From NCBI GenBank assembly GCA_937928035.1, contig CALFWA010000378.1, forward strand, positions 1 to 14,212: a stretch of DNA of 14,212 nucleotides, given 5' to 3'. This document shows, piece by piece, positions 1 to 14,212 of this stretch (its first letter is position 1; each line of letters begins with the position of its first letter). The notes under the pieces were generated by a model that saw only the letters and a list, made by a program, of their open reading frames with translations, did no database searches and was not told where the DNA came from. Source of the DNA: an uncultured Caldilinea sp. Lineage in GTDB: Bacteria; Chloroflexota; Anaerolineae; Caldilineales; Caldilineaceae. A program made the translations under genes and the position numbers.

Positions 1-41
1 GGGAAATTTCCCGCCTCTTTTAACACCTGTTGAATTGTCCA

Positions 42-74
42 AACGGCGCTTACGACGCCGTCGTATGAGCCGTT
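42..74 (-). terminator. Hairpin directly after the rodZ-like stop codon, possible terminator
   Basis: Bases 42-47 (AACGGC) pair with 69-74 (GCCGTT), 49 pairs with 67, and 51-56 (TACGAC) pair with 60-65 (GTCGTA) around a 3-base loop: 13 pairs out of 15 positions. The hairpin starts one base beyond the TAG stop (76-78) of the minus-strand gene. Its minus-strand 3' flank is TGGACAATTC, so only the two stem-end Ts precede it and there is no real U tract. The position suggests a transcript end or a 3'-stabilising structure; rho-independent termination is uncertain. Confidence 0.45.
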
Positions 75-75
75 G

Positions 76-1263
76 CTACGGGGCAGCGGGCGCCTCGACG
101 ACCGGCAGATCGGCCGGCGTGTTCTCCACCAGCTGGGCGAAAATCCAGGCGCCATTGTCCAGTTGATACCACGAGCCGTCCGCATTGCGCCCCACCAGCA
201 AGATCTCCTGTCCTTCGACGGCGCCTCCGATGATGGGGAACTCGGTGGAAGGCCCTTGTCGCAGATTGGCCGCCGTGATCACCCGCGTCGGGGCGGCGGT
301 TGGAACCGTCGGCGCAGGCGTCGGCGTCGGAAGGAGCGTCAGCAGGCTCACTGCGCCAGACGCACTCTCGCTCACCGGCGCTGCAGGAGGCTGGGTTGCG
401 TCCTGTGGCTCAGCTTGCGCTGCAACGGCGGGCGCAGCGTCCACTCCCCCGACCGGCTCTGTGGAAGGGGTGGGAGATTGTGGTTGCGCGTCCGGATTTG
501 TCGCCCCGCCGCTCTCGGCGGGGTTGTTTTCCACAACCGGCTGCGGCGCAATGAGGTTAGTCGGGAGCGCCGGCGGCGTCATTTGGGTGGTGGGTGCAGT
601 CTGGGCAAGCCTCTCCTCCTGCCACGCTGCAATTTGCTGCTGAATCCCTGTAAAGCCGTCGATGATAGCGCCGCCGAACTGAATGGCTGCCCACCACAGC
701 GCAGCGACGAGGGCAACGACGGCAAACGCACCCGCAACAGGAACCAGGTTGACGCGGCGCGGCGGCTCCAGCTCATCTTCTTCATCGTGAAGGGCAACAT
801 CTTTTGGGCGATAGTCCACCGGGCGTTCCGGCGGCAAAGTGGAGCCGGCACTGGTGTCGGCCAAAATTGCAGCCAACGATTCGTCTGCGATCGCGCGACG
901 ACGTTCAATCATTTCGTTCGGGTCTAGGCCGAGATACGTCGAATAATTGCGTAAAAAGCCGCGACCGACCACCTCGCCCGGCAACAGATCCCACTCATCC
1001 GACTCGAGTGCAGCCAGATATTTCTGTCGGATGCGCGTCGCCACCTCCACTTCGGCGAGCGTGACGCCCATCGCCTCGCGACGCTCGCGCAAAATCGCTC
1101 CAATCGAAAGTGCGGCGGGTTGAACGCCGCTGCGGACGCCTTTGCTACGCTCTGGCTTCATCGTTCCATCTACGGTTGCAGGTCTTCTGGCATTGTGCGT
1201 GAGCATATCCGCTGGATCATCGGCTGCGTACTCGATCGCATTCACATCCGTGCGCGTGGACAT
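76..1263 (-). CDS. RodZ-like membrane protein: N-terminal HTH, one TM helix, C-terminal SH3-like domain
   Basis: The 395-residue protein has a Cro/C1-type helix-turn-helix of the RodZ N-terminal kind at about residues 52-115 (IGAILRERREAMGVTLAEVE, then a segment like 'IRQKYLAALE', then GRGFLRNYSTYLGLD). An acidic stretch is followed by one hydrophobic helix at about 172-200, then a Pro/Thr/Ala-rich linker at about 215-325, and an SH3b-like domain at about 327-380 (NLRQGPSTEFPIIG, then GSWYQL and GAWIFAQLV). RodZ links MreB to the envelope and helps set cell shape; the cytoplasmic HTH and extracytoplasmic C-terminus fit that layout. The SH3b tail differs from the beta-domain of E. coli RodZ, so wall binding is an inference. 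The ATG at 1263 is preceded by an AAGGA Shine-Dalgarno at 5-base spacing, and a TTGACA promoter lies upstream. A general HTH-anchored envelope protein is the alternative. Confidence 0.85.
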   Translation of the reverse strand: MSTRTDVNAIEYAADDPADMLTHNARRPATVDGTMKPERSKGVRSGVQPAALSIGAILRERREAMGVTLAEVEVATRIRQKYLAALESDEWDLLPGEVVGRGFLRNYSTYLGLDPNEMIERRRAIADESLAAILADTSAGSTLPPERPVDYRPKDVALHDEEDELEPPRRVNLVPVAGAFAVVALVAALWWAAIQFGGAIIDGFTGIQQQIAAWQEERLAQTAPTTQMTPPALPTNLIAPQPVVENNPAESGGATNPDAQPQSPTPSTEPVGGVDAAPAVAAQAEPQDATQPPAAPVSESASGAVSLLTLLPTPTPAPTVPTAAPTRVITAANLRQGPSTEFPIIGGAVEGQEILLVGRNADGSWYQLDNGAWIFAQLVENTPADLPVVEAPAAP

Positions 1264-1331
1264 AAGCTTCCTTCCACTTGTGGCGGGTCAGGCGTCGTTG
1301 GGTTCGATGAACCTGAAACGGCCAGCCCAAG

Positions 1332-1365
<34 letters not shown>

Positions 1366-1382
1366 CACCTGTGCGCAAGGTT

Positions 1383-1417
1383 GCACCCAGGCGAGGATAT
1401 AACGCCGGATGGGTTGC
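1383..1417 (-). terminator. Bulged hairpin between the VWA gene and the rodZ-like promoter
   Basis: Bases 1383-1393 (GCACCCAGGCG) pair with 1403-1417 (CGCCGGATGGGTTGC), with a one-base and a three-base bulge, giving 11 pairs around a 9-base loop. It lies between the VWA stop (1433) and the rodZ-like promoter, where a terminator is expected. The 3' flank on minus has no T run, so the call is weak. Confidence 0.3.
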
Positions 1418-1432
1418 GATGGTTCCTCTCTT

Positions 1433-2818
<1,386 letters not shown>

Positions 2819-2837
2819 CGGCTCCTCCGTAGCTCCA

Positions 2838-3797
<960 letters not shown>

Positions 3798-3824
3798 AGG
3801 AACTCCTCTAGGACGGAACCGAAA

Positions 3825-3840
3825 TGTCCGCGTGCGGACA
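3825..3840. promoter_or_regulatory. Perfect 7+7 palindrome in the moxR leader
   Basis: TGTCCGC and GCGGACA flank a 2-base centre (GT). The palindrome lies about 15 bases downstream of the predicted moxR transcription start and 28 bases upstream of the GTG codon. It could be an operator for a dimeric repressor or a short mRNA hairpin; the sequence alone does not decide. Confidence 0.4.
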
Positions 3841-3861
3841 GACCATAGCGACGCGCTATTC

Positions 3862-3890
3862 AGTGTACATGAAACGGGGAATGCTGTAAA
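3862..3890 (-). promoter_or_regulatory. Sigma70-type promoter of the moxR-VWA operon
   Basis: On minus, TTTACA (3885-3890, 5 of 6 to consensus) is followed by a 17-base spacer and TACACT (3862-3867, 4 of 6). The predicted start near 3855 gives a leader of about 58 bases before the GTG at 3797. This supports rejecting the longer moxR frame. Confidence 0.6.
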
Positions 3891-4049
3891 TGAAGTTTCG
3901 TACAATTGGGGGATGGACCAAGCGCCTTTTCTTCCGCCGGGGTCACCGAGCTGTAATCCCAGACTGCACCACTGATGCGTCTACTCGCCGCCTCGCAGGG
4001 TGCGGATGTGGGCGACGGGCTAGGCCGTAATTGTTTGCCGGATAGACGC

Positions 4050-4547
4050 TTACTCCATCTGTTTCCTCAAACCACGAACATTTCCCAAGCAACAAGAGCC
4101 TTGAGGGTTTCGCAAGTCGCAGGCGCATTGGTTGGCTCGTATGCCGGTGTTGATGTCTTCAATGATCCAGGCGTAAGTTTCAGGCGAGGCGTTGCGGATT
4201 TCGCCCGCTGTGTGCTTGAAACAATAGCAAACAAAAACGTCATCCGAATTTGGTTCTTTCTGATAAACGCGCTCCCGCACCTGTGAGGTTGTAAAAGTGG
4301 ACACGCCATCTGCAGAATAGTAGACAACTGGACACGACTGCGTGTGACAGAAATAATGCTCTGTATCTTGAATTGAGCGCAGCGAAACAGACAAGAGCGC
4401 CTTTACAGTTTGCCCCTGAACAGCTTTCCCTTTTTGCTTACATCTAGGGCAAAATGTTTCAGGCAATAGTTTACGCCGACCTGCTGCCAACGGCAGCTCA
4501 CATACCTCGCTTCCTGCTGATGGCCGTGAACAGCAATGATCGTTCAT
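4050..4547 (-). CDS. CopZ-family zinc/[2Fe-2S]-binding metallochaperone-like protein
   Basis: The 165-residue soluble protein matches the N-terminal module of Archaeoglobus-type CopZ and related iron-sulfur metallochaperones. A zinc-ribbon-like part has C33-x2-C36 (FCPRCKQKGK) and C67-x4-C72 (YFCHTQSCPVVYY). A BFD-like [2Fe-2S] part has C107-x-C109 (VCYCFKHT), then C141-x-C143 and C152-C153 (NPQGSCCLGNV). Further Cys occur at 5, 6 and 16. No C-terminal HMA copper domain is present, so copper transfer is uncertain and an electron-transfer or metal-sensing role is possible. It lies 75 bases after the permease in the same direction. Base composition is visibly lower in GC (26 G/C in 4201-4260) than the flanking genes, suggesting separate acquisition. 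The ATG at 4547 has AGAAGG upstream. Confidence 0.85.
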   Translation of the reverse strand: MNDHCCSRPSAGSEVCELPLAAGRRKLLPETFCPRCKQKGKAVQGQTVKALLSVSLRSIQDTEHYFCHTQSCPVVYYSADGVSTFTTSQVRERVYQKEPNSDDVFVCYCFKHTAGEIRNASPETYAWIIEDINTGIRANQCACDLRNPQGSCCLGNVRGLRKQME

Positions 4548-4549
4548 CT

Positions 4550-4609
4550 GAAAAGCCTTCTGAATCGTCTCAACCCAATCACTTGCGGAGAAATATCTAG
4601 CGGCTTTTC
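4550..4609 (-). promoter_or_regulatory. Inverted repeat able to pair near the copZ-like ribosome binding site
   Basis: Bases 4550-4557 (GAAAAGCC) and 4602-4609 (GGCTTTTC) are perfect 8-base complements. On the minus transcript, GGCTTTTC overlaps the last bases of the AGAAGG Shine-Dalgarno and the spacer before ATG. Pairing would hide the start region. It may be chance; the loop is 44 bases. Confidence 0.25.
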
Positions 4610-4622
4610 CCGTCGCATGTCG

Positions 4623-5513
<891 letters not shown>

Positions 5514-5538
5514 GACGTCTTCCTTTCTTCCAGCCGAA

Positions 5539-5592
5539 GAGGAGACTGACGGTCAACTCAGCGCTATGCAACGCCGCCAGGCCAGTCTCCTC
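5539..5592 (-). promoter_or_regulatory. Intercistronic 10-bp inverted repeat between binding protein and permease
   Basis: Bases 5539-5548 (GAGGAGACTG) are a perfect inverted complement of 5583-5592 (CAGTCTCCTC) across a 34-base loop, entirely within the 95-base gap. Such structures between binding-protein and permease genes often protect the upstream mRNA so that more binding protein is made. That role is an inference here. Confidence 0.4.
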
Positions 5593-5608
5593 CCCCGCAC
5601 CGTTCCTG

Positions 5609-6571
<963 letters not shown>

Positions 6572-6592
6572 TAGGTTCCTCCTTGTTTATCT

Positions 6593-8194
<1,602 letters not shown>

Positions 8195-8222
8195 GATTGG
8201 CTTCCTTTCCGAGAATTGTCCC

Positions 8223-9317
<1,095 letters not shown>

Positions 9318-9373
9318 ACTTTCTCCTCGATCCTTTCTGAACATAAAAATTGCAATAGCGTCGGAGCTGCGCT

Positions 9374-9392
9374 GTCGCGCCTCCAGCGCGAC
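9374..9392. promoter_or_regulatory. 7-bp GC hairpin in the leader of the GH172-like gene
   Basis: GTCGCGC (9374-9380) and GCGCGAC (9386-9392) flank a 5-base loop. The element lies within the 162-base gap between the Rieske gene and the GH172-like gene, about 57 bases before the ATG. There is no T tract. It may attenuate or process the polycistronic transcript, or be incidental in GC-rich DNA. No convincing promoter was seen in this gap. Confidence 0.3.
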
Positions 9393-9479
9393 CACGTGAG
9401 CCGCCGCGCCCCGCCGGAAACGCTGTTTGACGCAGGTTCGGCCTCCGGCCGGACGGCGCCTGATGGGCGGCGATGCTTT

Positions 9480-10607
<1,128 letters not shown>

Positions 10608-10629
10608 GCGGTCAACTCCCGTAGCTCAC

Positions 10630-10645
10630 TTCGAGGATCGTCGAA
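10630..10645. promoter_or_regulatory. Small inverted repeat upstream of the Rieske gene
   Basis: TTCGA (10630-10634) and TCGAA (10641-10645) flank a 6-base spacer within the 70-base gap upstream of the Rieske gene. Its position and symmetry would suit a repressor site, but the arms are only 5 bases. No clear -35/-10 pair was recognised nearby. Confidence 0.2.
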
Positions 10646-10677
10646 TTTTGCACAAACGGTCTGCGAAGCCAAGGCCT

Positions 10678-11632
10678 TCAATCCAGCAGAATTCGCACCG
10701 CCAGCCCGTTGCGTTGAAGAACATGCGTATAGATCATCGTGGTCTTCACGTTTTTGTGCCCCAGCAGCTCCTGAACGATGCGAATGTCATAGCCGTTTTC
10801 GAGCAGATGGGTGGCGAAGGAGTGACGGAAAGTGTGCGGGGCTGACGCGCTTGGGGAGGCCGGCGGCCTGCGCCGCCTGGCGAACCGCCTTTTGCACGCC
10901 ACTTCCGTCGATGTGGTGACGGCGAACGACGCCTGTTCTTGGGTCCACCGAGAGACGGTCGGAGGGGAAGACGTATTGCCAGATCCACTCGCGGGCGGCG
11001 TTAGGATACTTGCGATCCAGCGCATCGGGCAAATAGACGGCTCCGTGGCCGCGCGCCAGGTCCTGCTCATGCAGACATTTCACCCATTGCAGATGGGCCC
11101 GCAAAGGTTCAATCAGAGACTCGGGCAGCATTGTGACGCGATCTTCGTTGCCTTTGGCGTCGCGCACAACAATGGCGCGGCGCTCGAAGTCGATGTCCTT
11201 CACGCGCAGGCGTAGCGCCTCCAGGAGACGCAGCCCGCTGCCGTAGAGGATCTTAGCGATCAACTGATGGACGCCGGTCATGTGGATTAACACTTGTCTC
11301 ACCTCCTCACGGGTGAGGAAAGAAGGAATGCGTTTGTCGCGGCGGCCGCGGGCCGCCTGAATCGGCCCGATCGGTTGATTTAACACATCCCGATAGAGAA
11401 AAAGGATGGCGCTGAAGGCCTGACTCTGTGTGGAGGCGGAAACGCTCTCGTCCGCTGCCAGATGCGTCAGGAAGGCCTCCACCTCTGCGGCCCCCATTTC
11501 GCCGGGATGGCGCTTATGGTGATAGAGGATAAAGCGTTTGACCCAGTGCACATAGGCCTCTTCTGTCCGGACGGAATAGTGCTTCCGGCGGACGACCTCG
11601 CGTACGCGGTCCAGCAGTTTCCCGGACGACAT
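10678..11632 (-). pseudogene. intI: Integron-type tyrosine recombinase, frameshifted near the C-terminus
   Basis: The first frame (11632 to about 10841) gives an SAM-like core-binding domain and most of the catalytic domain. It includes R135 in GSGLR, K160 in DAKGNED, and the insertion typical of integron integrases (KYPNAAREWIWQYVFPSDR, about 208-226). One extra base in a G4 run at 10838-10841 shifts the frame and ends it at 10787. The other frame continues HTFRHSFATHLLENGYD, then LLGHKNV and MIYTHV, to a stop at 10678. With one base removed, a 317-residue protein results with H266, R269, H292 and Y301. All six catalytic residues then sit exactly 11 before those of IntI1 (R146, K171, H277, R280, H303, Y312). 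The break removes the nucleophile Tyr, so the product should be inactive, unless the extra base is a sequencing error. No attC array was recognised beside it. Confidence 0.88.
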
Positions 11633-11737
11633 GGATGAAATCCTTTTAGGAAAGACACCGCAAAGTCCGTATTGATCGAGCCACAGCTCTGCCTCATAGT
11701 GTGAAGAGAATCTTACAGTGCAGCTTTGAGCCTGTGT

Positions 11738-11765
11738 ATTATATGGAAAAATTCCGCAAAGGCAA
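11738..11765 (-). promoter_or_regulatory. Promoter of the integrase
   Basis: On minus, TTGCCT (11760-11765, 4 of 6) is followed by a 16-base spacer and a perfect TATAAT (11738-11743). The predicted start near 11731 gives a leader of about 100 bases to ATG 11632. Confidence 0.5.
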
Positions 11766-11790
11766 TGTGAAATATAAACATTTACGGAAT
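11751..11790. repeat. Inverted repeat over the integrase promoter -35 region
   Basis: ATTCCGCAAA (11751-11760) and TTTACGGAAT (11781-11790) are inverted with 9 of 10 bases paired, separated by 20 bases. The left arm lies in the -35/-10 spacer and the gap includes the -35 box. A smaller AATGT/ACATT pair (11764-11768, 11778-11782) lies across the gap. It could be an operator or a recombinase-binding site. Confidence 0.4.
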
Positions 11791-12027
11791 CCGTTTAATC
11801 GATAGTTGGGTTGCTTCTTTGTATCCACAAATGTACTTAAAGGGTAATGGAATGTAATCACATTTCTAGAACTGGCGCAAAAGGTTTTGAGCGAAGGAGA
11901 ACAGCCTCTCACCCCATCCAAAATCTGGCAAGTTGCCACTACTAAAGGTCTTGACAAACTGGTTGACTCCAAAGGGAAAACCCCTTGGGCGACGAGTTCA
12001 GGCTGTACGTCTGGAGCTACTGTAGTT

Positions 12028-12059
12028 TGCTGGCGAGGGAGTCAACTCCCTCGCCAGCA
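12028..12059 (-). terminator. Perfect 15-bp hairpin 3 bases after the ettA stop codon
   Basis: Bases 12028-12042 (TGCTGGCGAGGGAGT) are perfectly complementary to 12045-12059, leaving 2 bases at the centre (in practice a TCAA tetraloop). It lies 3 bases beyond the TAA of ettA. The minus-strand 3' flank is AACTACAG, with no U tract, so it may be a rho-dependent end, a mRNA-stabilising structure or a dispersed palindromic element rather than a classical terminator. Confidence 0.55.
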
Positions 12060-12062
12060 CAT

Positions 12063-13742
<1,680 letters not shown>

Positions 13743-13779
13743 CTGAAACTGTTTCCATTCACCATTCGTTCTTAATAGA

Positions 13780-13797
13780 AATGCACAGGCGTGCATT
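13780..13797. promoter_or_regulatory. Palindrome overlapping the ettA promoter start region
   Basis: AATGCAC (13780-13786) and GTGCATT (13791-13797) flank AGGC. The right arm overlaps the predicted -10 box of ettA and the palindrome covers the predicted transcription start. A dimeric repressor bound here would block the promoter; no regulator is known from this sequence. Confidence 0.4.
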
Positions 13798-13824
13798 CTA
13801 CCAGAATTCATCCCAGGCTGACAC
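13795..13824 (-). promoter_or_regulatory. Candidate ettA promoter with extended -10
   Basis: On minus, TAGAAT (13795-13800) is preceded by TGG, forming an extended -10, and GTGTCA (13819-13824, 4 of 6) stands 18 bases upstream. The leader to ATG 13742 would be about 45 bases. Confidence 0.45.
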
Positions 13825-13890
13825 AATCCAGAAGAGCGCAACAAACTTGATTGGCGCACAACTTGCCAAAAGAAAGATTCACATATAGGC

Positions 13891-13896
13891 TATAAT
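13891..13896 (+). promoter_or_regulatory. Consensus -10 box of the plus-strand gene at the right edge
   Basis: TATAAT is a perfect -10 hexamer 45 bases before the ATG at 13941. No good -35 is found at 16-18 bases; TTGCCA at 13863-13868 is 22 bases away. The leader would be about 37 bases. Confidence 0.45.
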
Positions 13897-13940
13897 CGAG
13901 AAACAATCGACCCTTTCCTCACGAAACAGGGAGGACGACA

Positions 13941-14212
13941 ATGCAGCGCAAGAGCCTCACCCTGCTCACGTTCGCCTTCAGCCTACTGACGCTCTTCTTA
14001 CTACAGATGTCGGCGACGCAGGCGGCGGTTCAACAACAGAACGCAACGCCAACCCCGACGGTGGAGCCTGCGCCGTTGGAGCAGCCGCTTCGGATCAAGA
14101 TTCGCCAGTCGATCCCGCTGACGATCTCGTTGCTTGCGGTCAGCGAGATGACAGCGACGGAGACGCTTACGGAGACCATCGCCGAAACGGCGCTGTTGAC
14201 GCCGACCGAAAC
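13941..14212 (+). CDS. Secreted or membrane-anchored protein, 5' part only
   Basis: The gene starts at ATG 13941 with GGGAGG (13929-13934) at 6-base spacing and stays open to the window end (90 codons). The first 29 residues form a signal peptide: basic MQRK, hydrophobic LTLLTFAFSLLTLFLL, then SATQAA as a cleavage region. The next part is Gln/Pro/Thr-rich (QNATPTPTVEPAP), then RIKIRQSIPLTISLL and a Thr/Glu-rich run (TATETLTETIAETALLTPTE). No domain is recognisable in this fragment, so function is unknown; the Pro/Thr-rich start is typical of exported proteins. It is divergent from ettA, with a 198-base shared upstream region. Confidence 0.8.
   Translation, partial: MQRKSLTLLTFAFSLLTLFLLQMSATQAAVQQQNATPTPTVEPAPLEQPLRIKIRQSIPLTISLLAVSEMTATETLTETIAETALLTPTE

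Larger units (their letters stand above)
11633..12062. other. AT-rich 430-base intergenic region between integrase and ettA
   Basis: No convincing gene was found here. The centre is AT-rich (21 G/C in 11761-11820) compared with the surrounding genes. It holds the integrase promoter, inverted repeats at 11751-11790, a GTTGGGT heptamer at 11805-11811 that fits the integron core GTTRRRY, an imperfect short hairpin (CCAAAGGG / CCCCTTGG, 11969-11988) and a strong 15-bp hairpin next to ettA. In an integron the attI site would lie in this place, but none could be proven. Confidence 0.5.

Noticed and set aside
1..12. GGGAAATTTCCC palindrome at the window edge
   Set aside because: A perfect 12-base palindrome, but the left context is missing and it cannot be assigned a role.
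73..927. Plus-strand open frame of 284 codons antisense to the rodZ-like gene
   Set aside because: Arg-rich low-complexity shadow; the minus frame has HTH, TM and SH3 segments plus a promoter and Shine-Dalgarno.
3798..3905. Upstream extension of moxR to ATG 3905
   Set aside because: The extension contains the promoter, shows no family similarity and has no Shine-Dalgarno, while GTG 3797 does.
3977..4049. 7-base inverted repeat (GCGTCTA/TAGACGC) after the CopZ-like stop as terminator
   Set aside because: The loop is 59 bases and there is no T tract; it is probably chance.
11853..11870. CRP-like site (AATGT-AATC-ACATT)
   Set aside because: Spacing and half-sites do not fit TGTGA-N6-TCACA, and short AT-rich symmetries are expected here by chance.
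11739..11972. Minus-strand 77-codon open frame in the AT-rich gap
   Set aside because: No family features and no good ribosome binding site; it overlaps the integrase promoter region.
12028..12059. The 15-bp hairpin as an attC recombination site
   Set aside because: It is too short, fully paired and lacks the RYYYAAC/GTTRRRY core sites.

Overview
The window looks like chromosomal DNA of a GC-rich, free-living bacterium, most probably a member of Chloroflexota (Anaerolineae/Caldilineales-like). That placement is an inference. It rests on Pro/Thr-rich linkers in exported and membrane proteins, lipoprotein leaders followed by Ala/Pro/Thr tracts, a RodZ-like protein ending in an SH3 domain instead of the proteobacterial RodZ tail, and the MoxR/VWA pair. 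Nearly all genes lie on the minus strand; only the partial gene at the right edge is on plus.

Reading the minus strand from right to left: (i) ettA, an ABC-F translation factor (13742-12063), diverges from a plus-strand secreted-protein gene that runs off the window (13941 onward). (ii) A 430-base AT-rich gap (11633-12062) carries a hairpin after ettA and a promoter for an integron-type tyrosine recombinase. The recombinase (11632-10678) is broken by one extra base in a G4 run. (iii) A six-gene block follows (10607-4050): a Rieske oxygenase alpha subunit, a DUF2961/GH172 glycoside-hydrolase-like protein, an FAD-dependent PYROXD2-like oxidoreductase, an amino-acid-type ABC binding lipoprotein, its permease, and a lower-GC CopZ-type zinc/[2Fe-2S] protein. 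(iv) A MoxR AAA ATPase and a CoxE-type VWA protein form a two-gene operon (3797-1433) with a good sigma70-type promoter. (v) A RodZ-like HTH/TM/SH3 gene (1263-76) has its own strong promoter.

The most system-like part is block (iii). The binding protein and permease suggest import of a polar amino-acid-like or betaine-like compound, and the Rieske protein and FAD enzyme would oxidise or demethylate it. The Rieske protein has Glu at the position of the usual bridging Asp, as reported for carnitine monooxygenase. Neither a transport ATPase nor a Rieske reductase is present in the window. The role of the GH172-like protein in such a set is unexplained.

Start codons were revised from the longest open frame for moxR (GTG at 3797), the GH172-like gene (ATG at 9317) and ettA (ATG at 13742), because Shine-Dalgarno sequences, promoters or family alignment fit these better. 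No tRNA, rRNA, CRISPR array or complete transposon was recognised.
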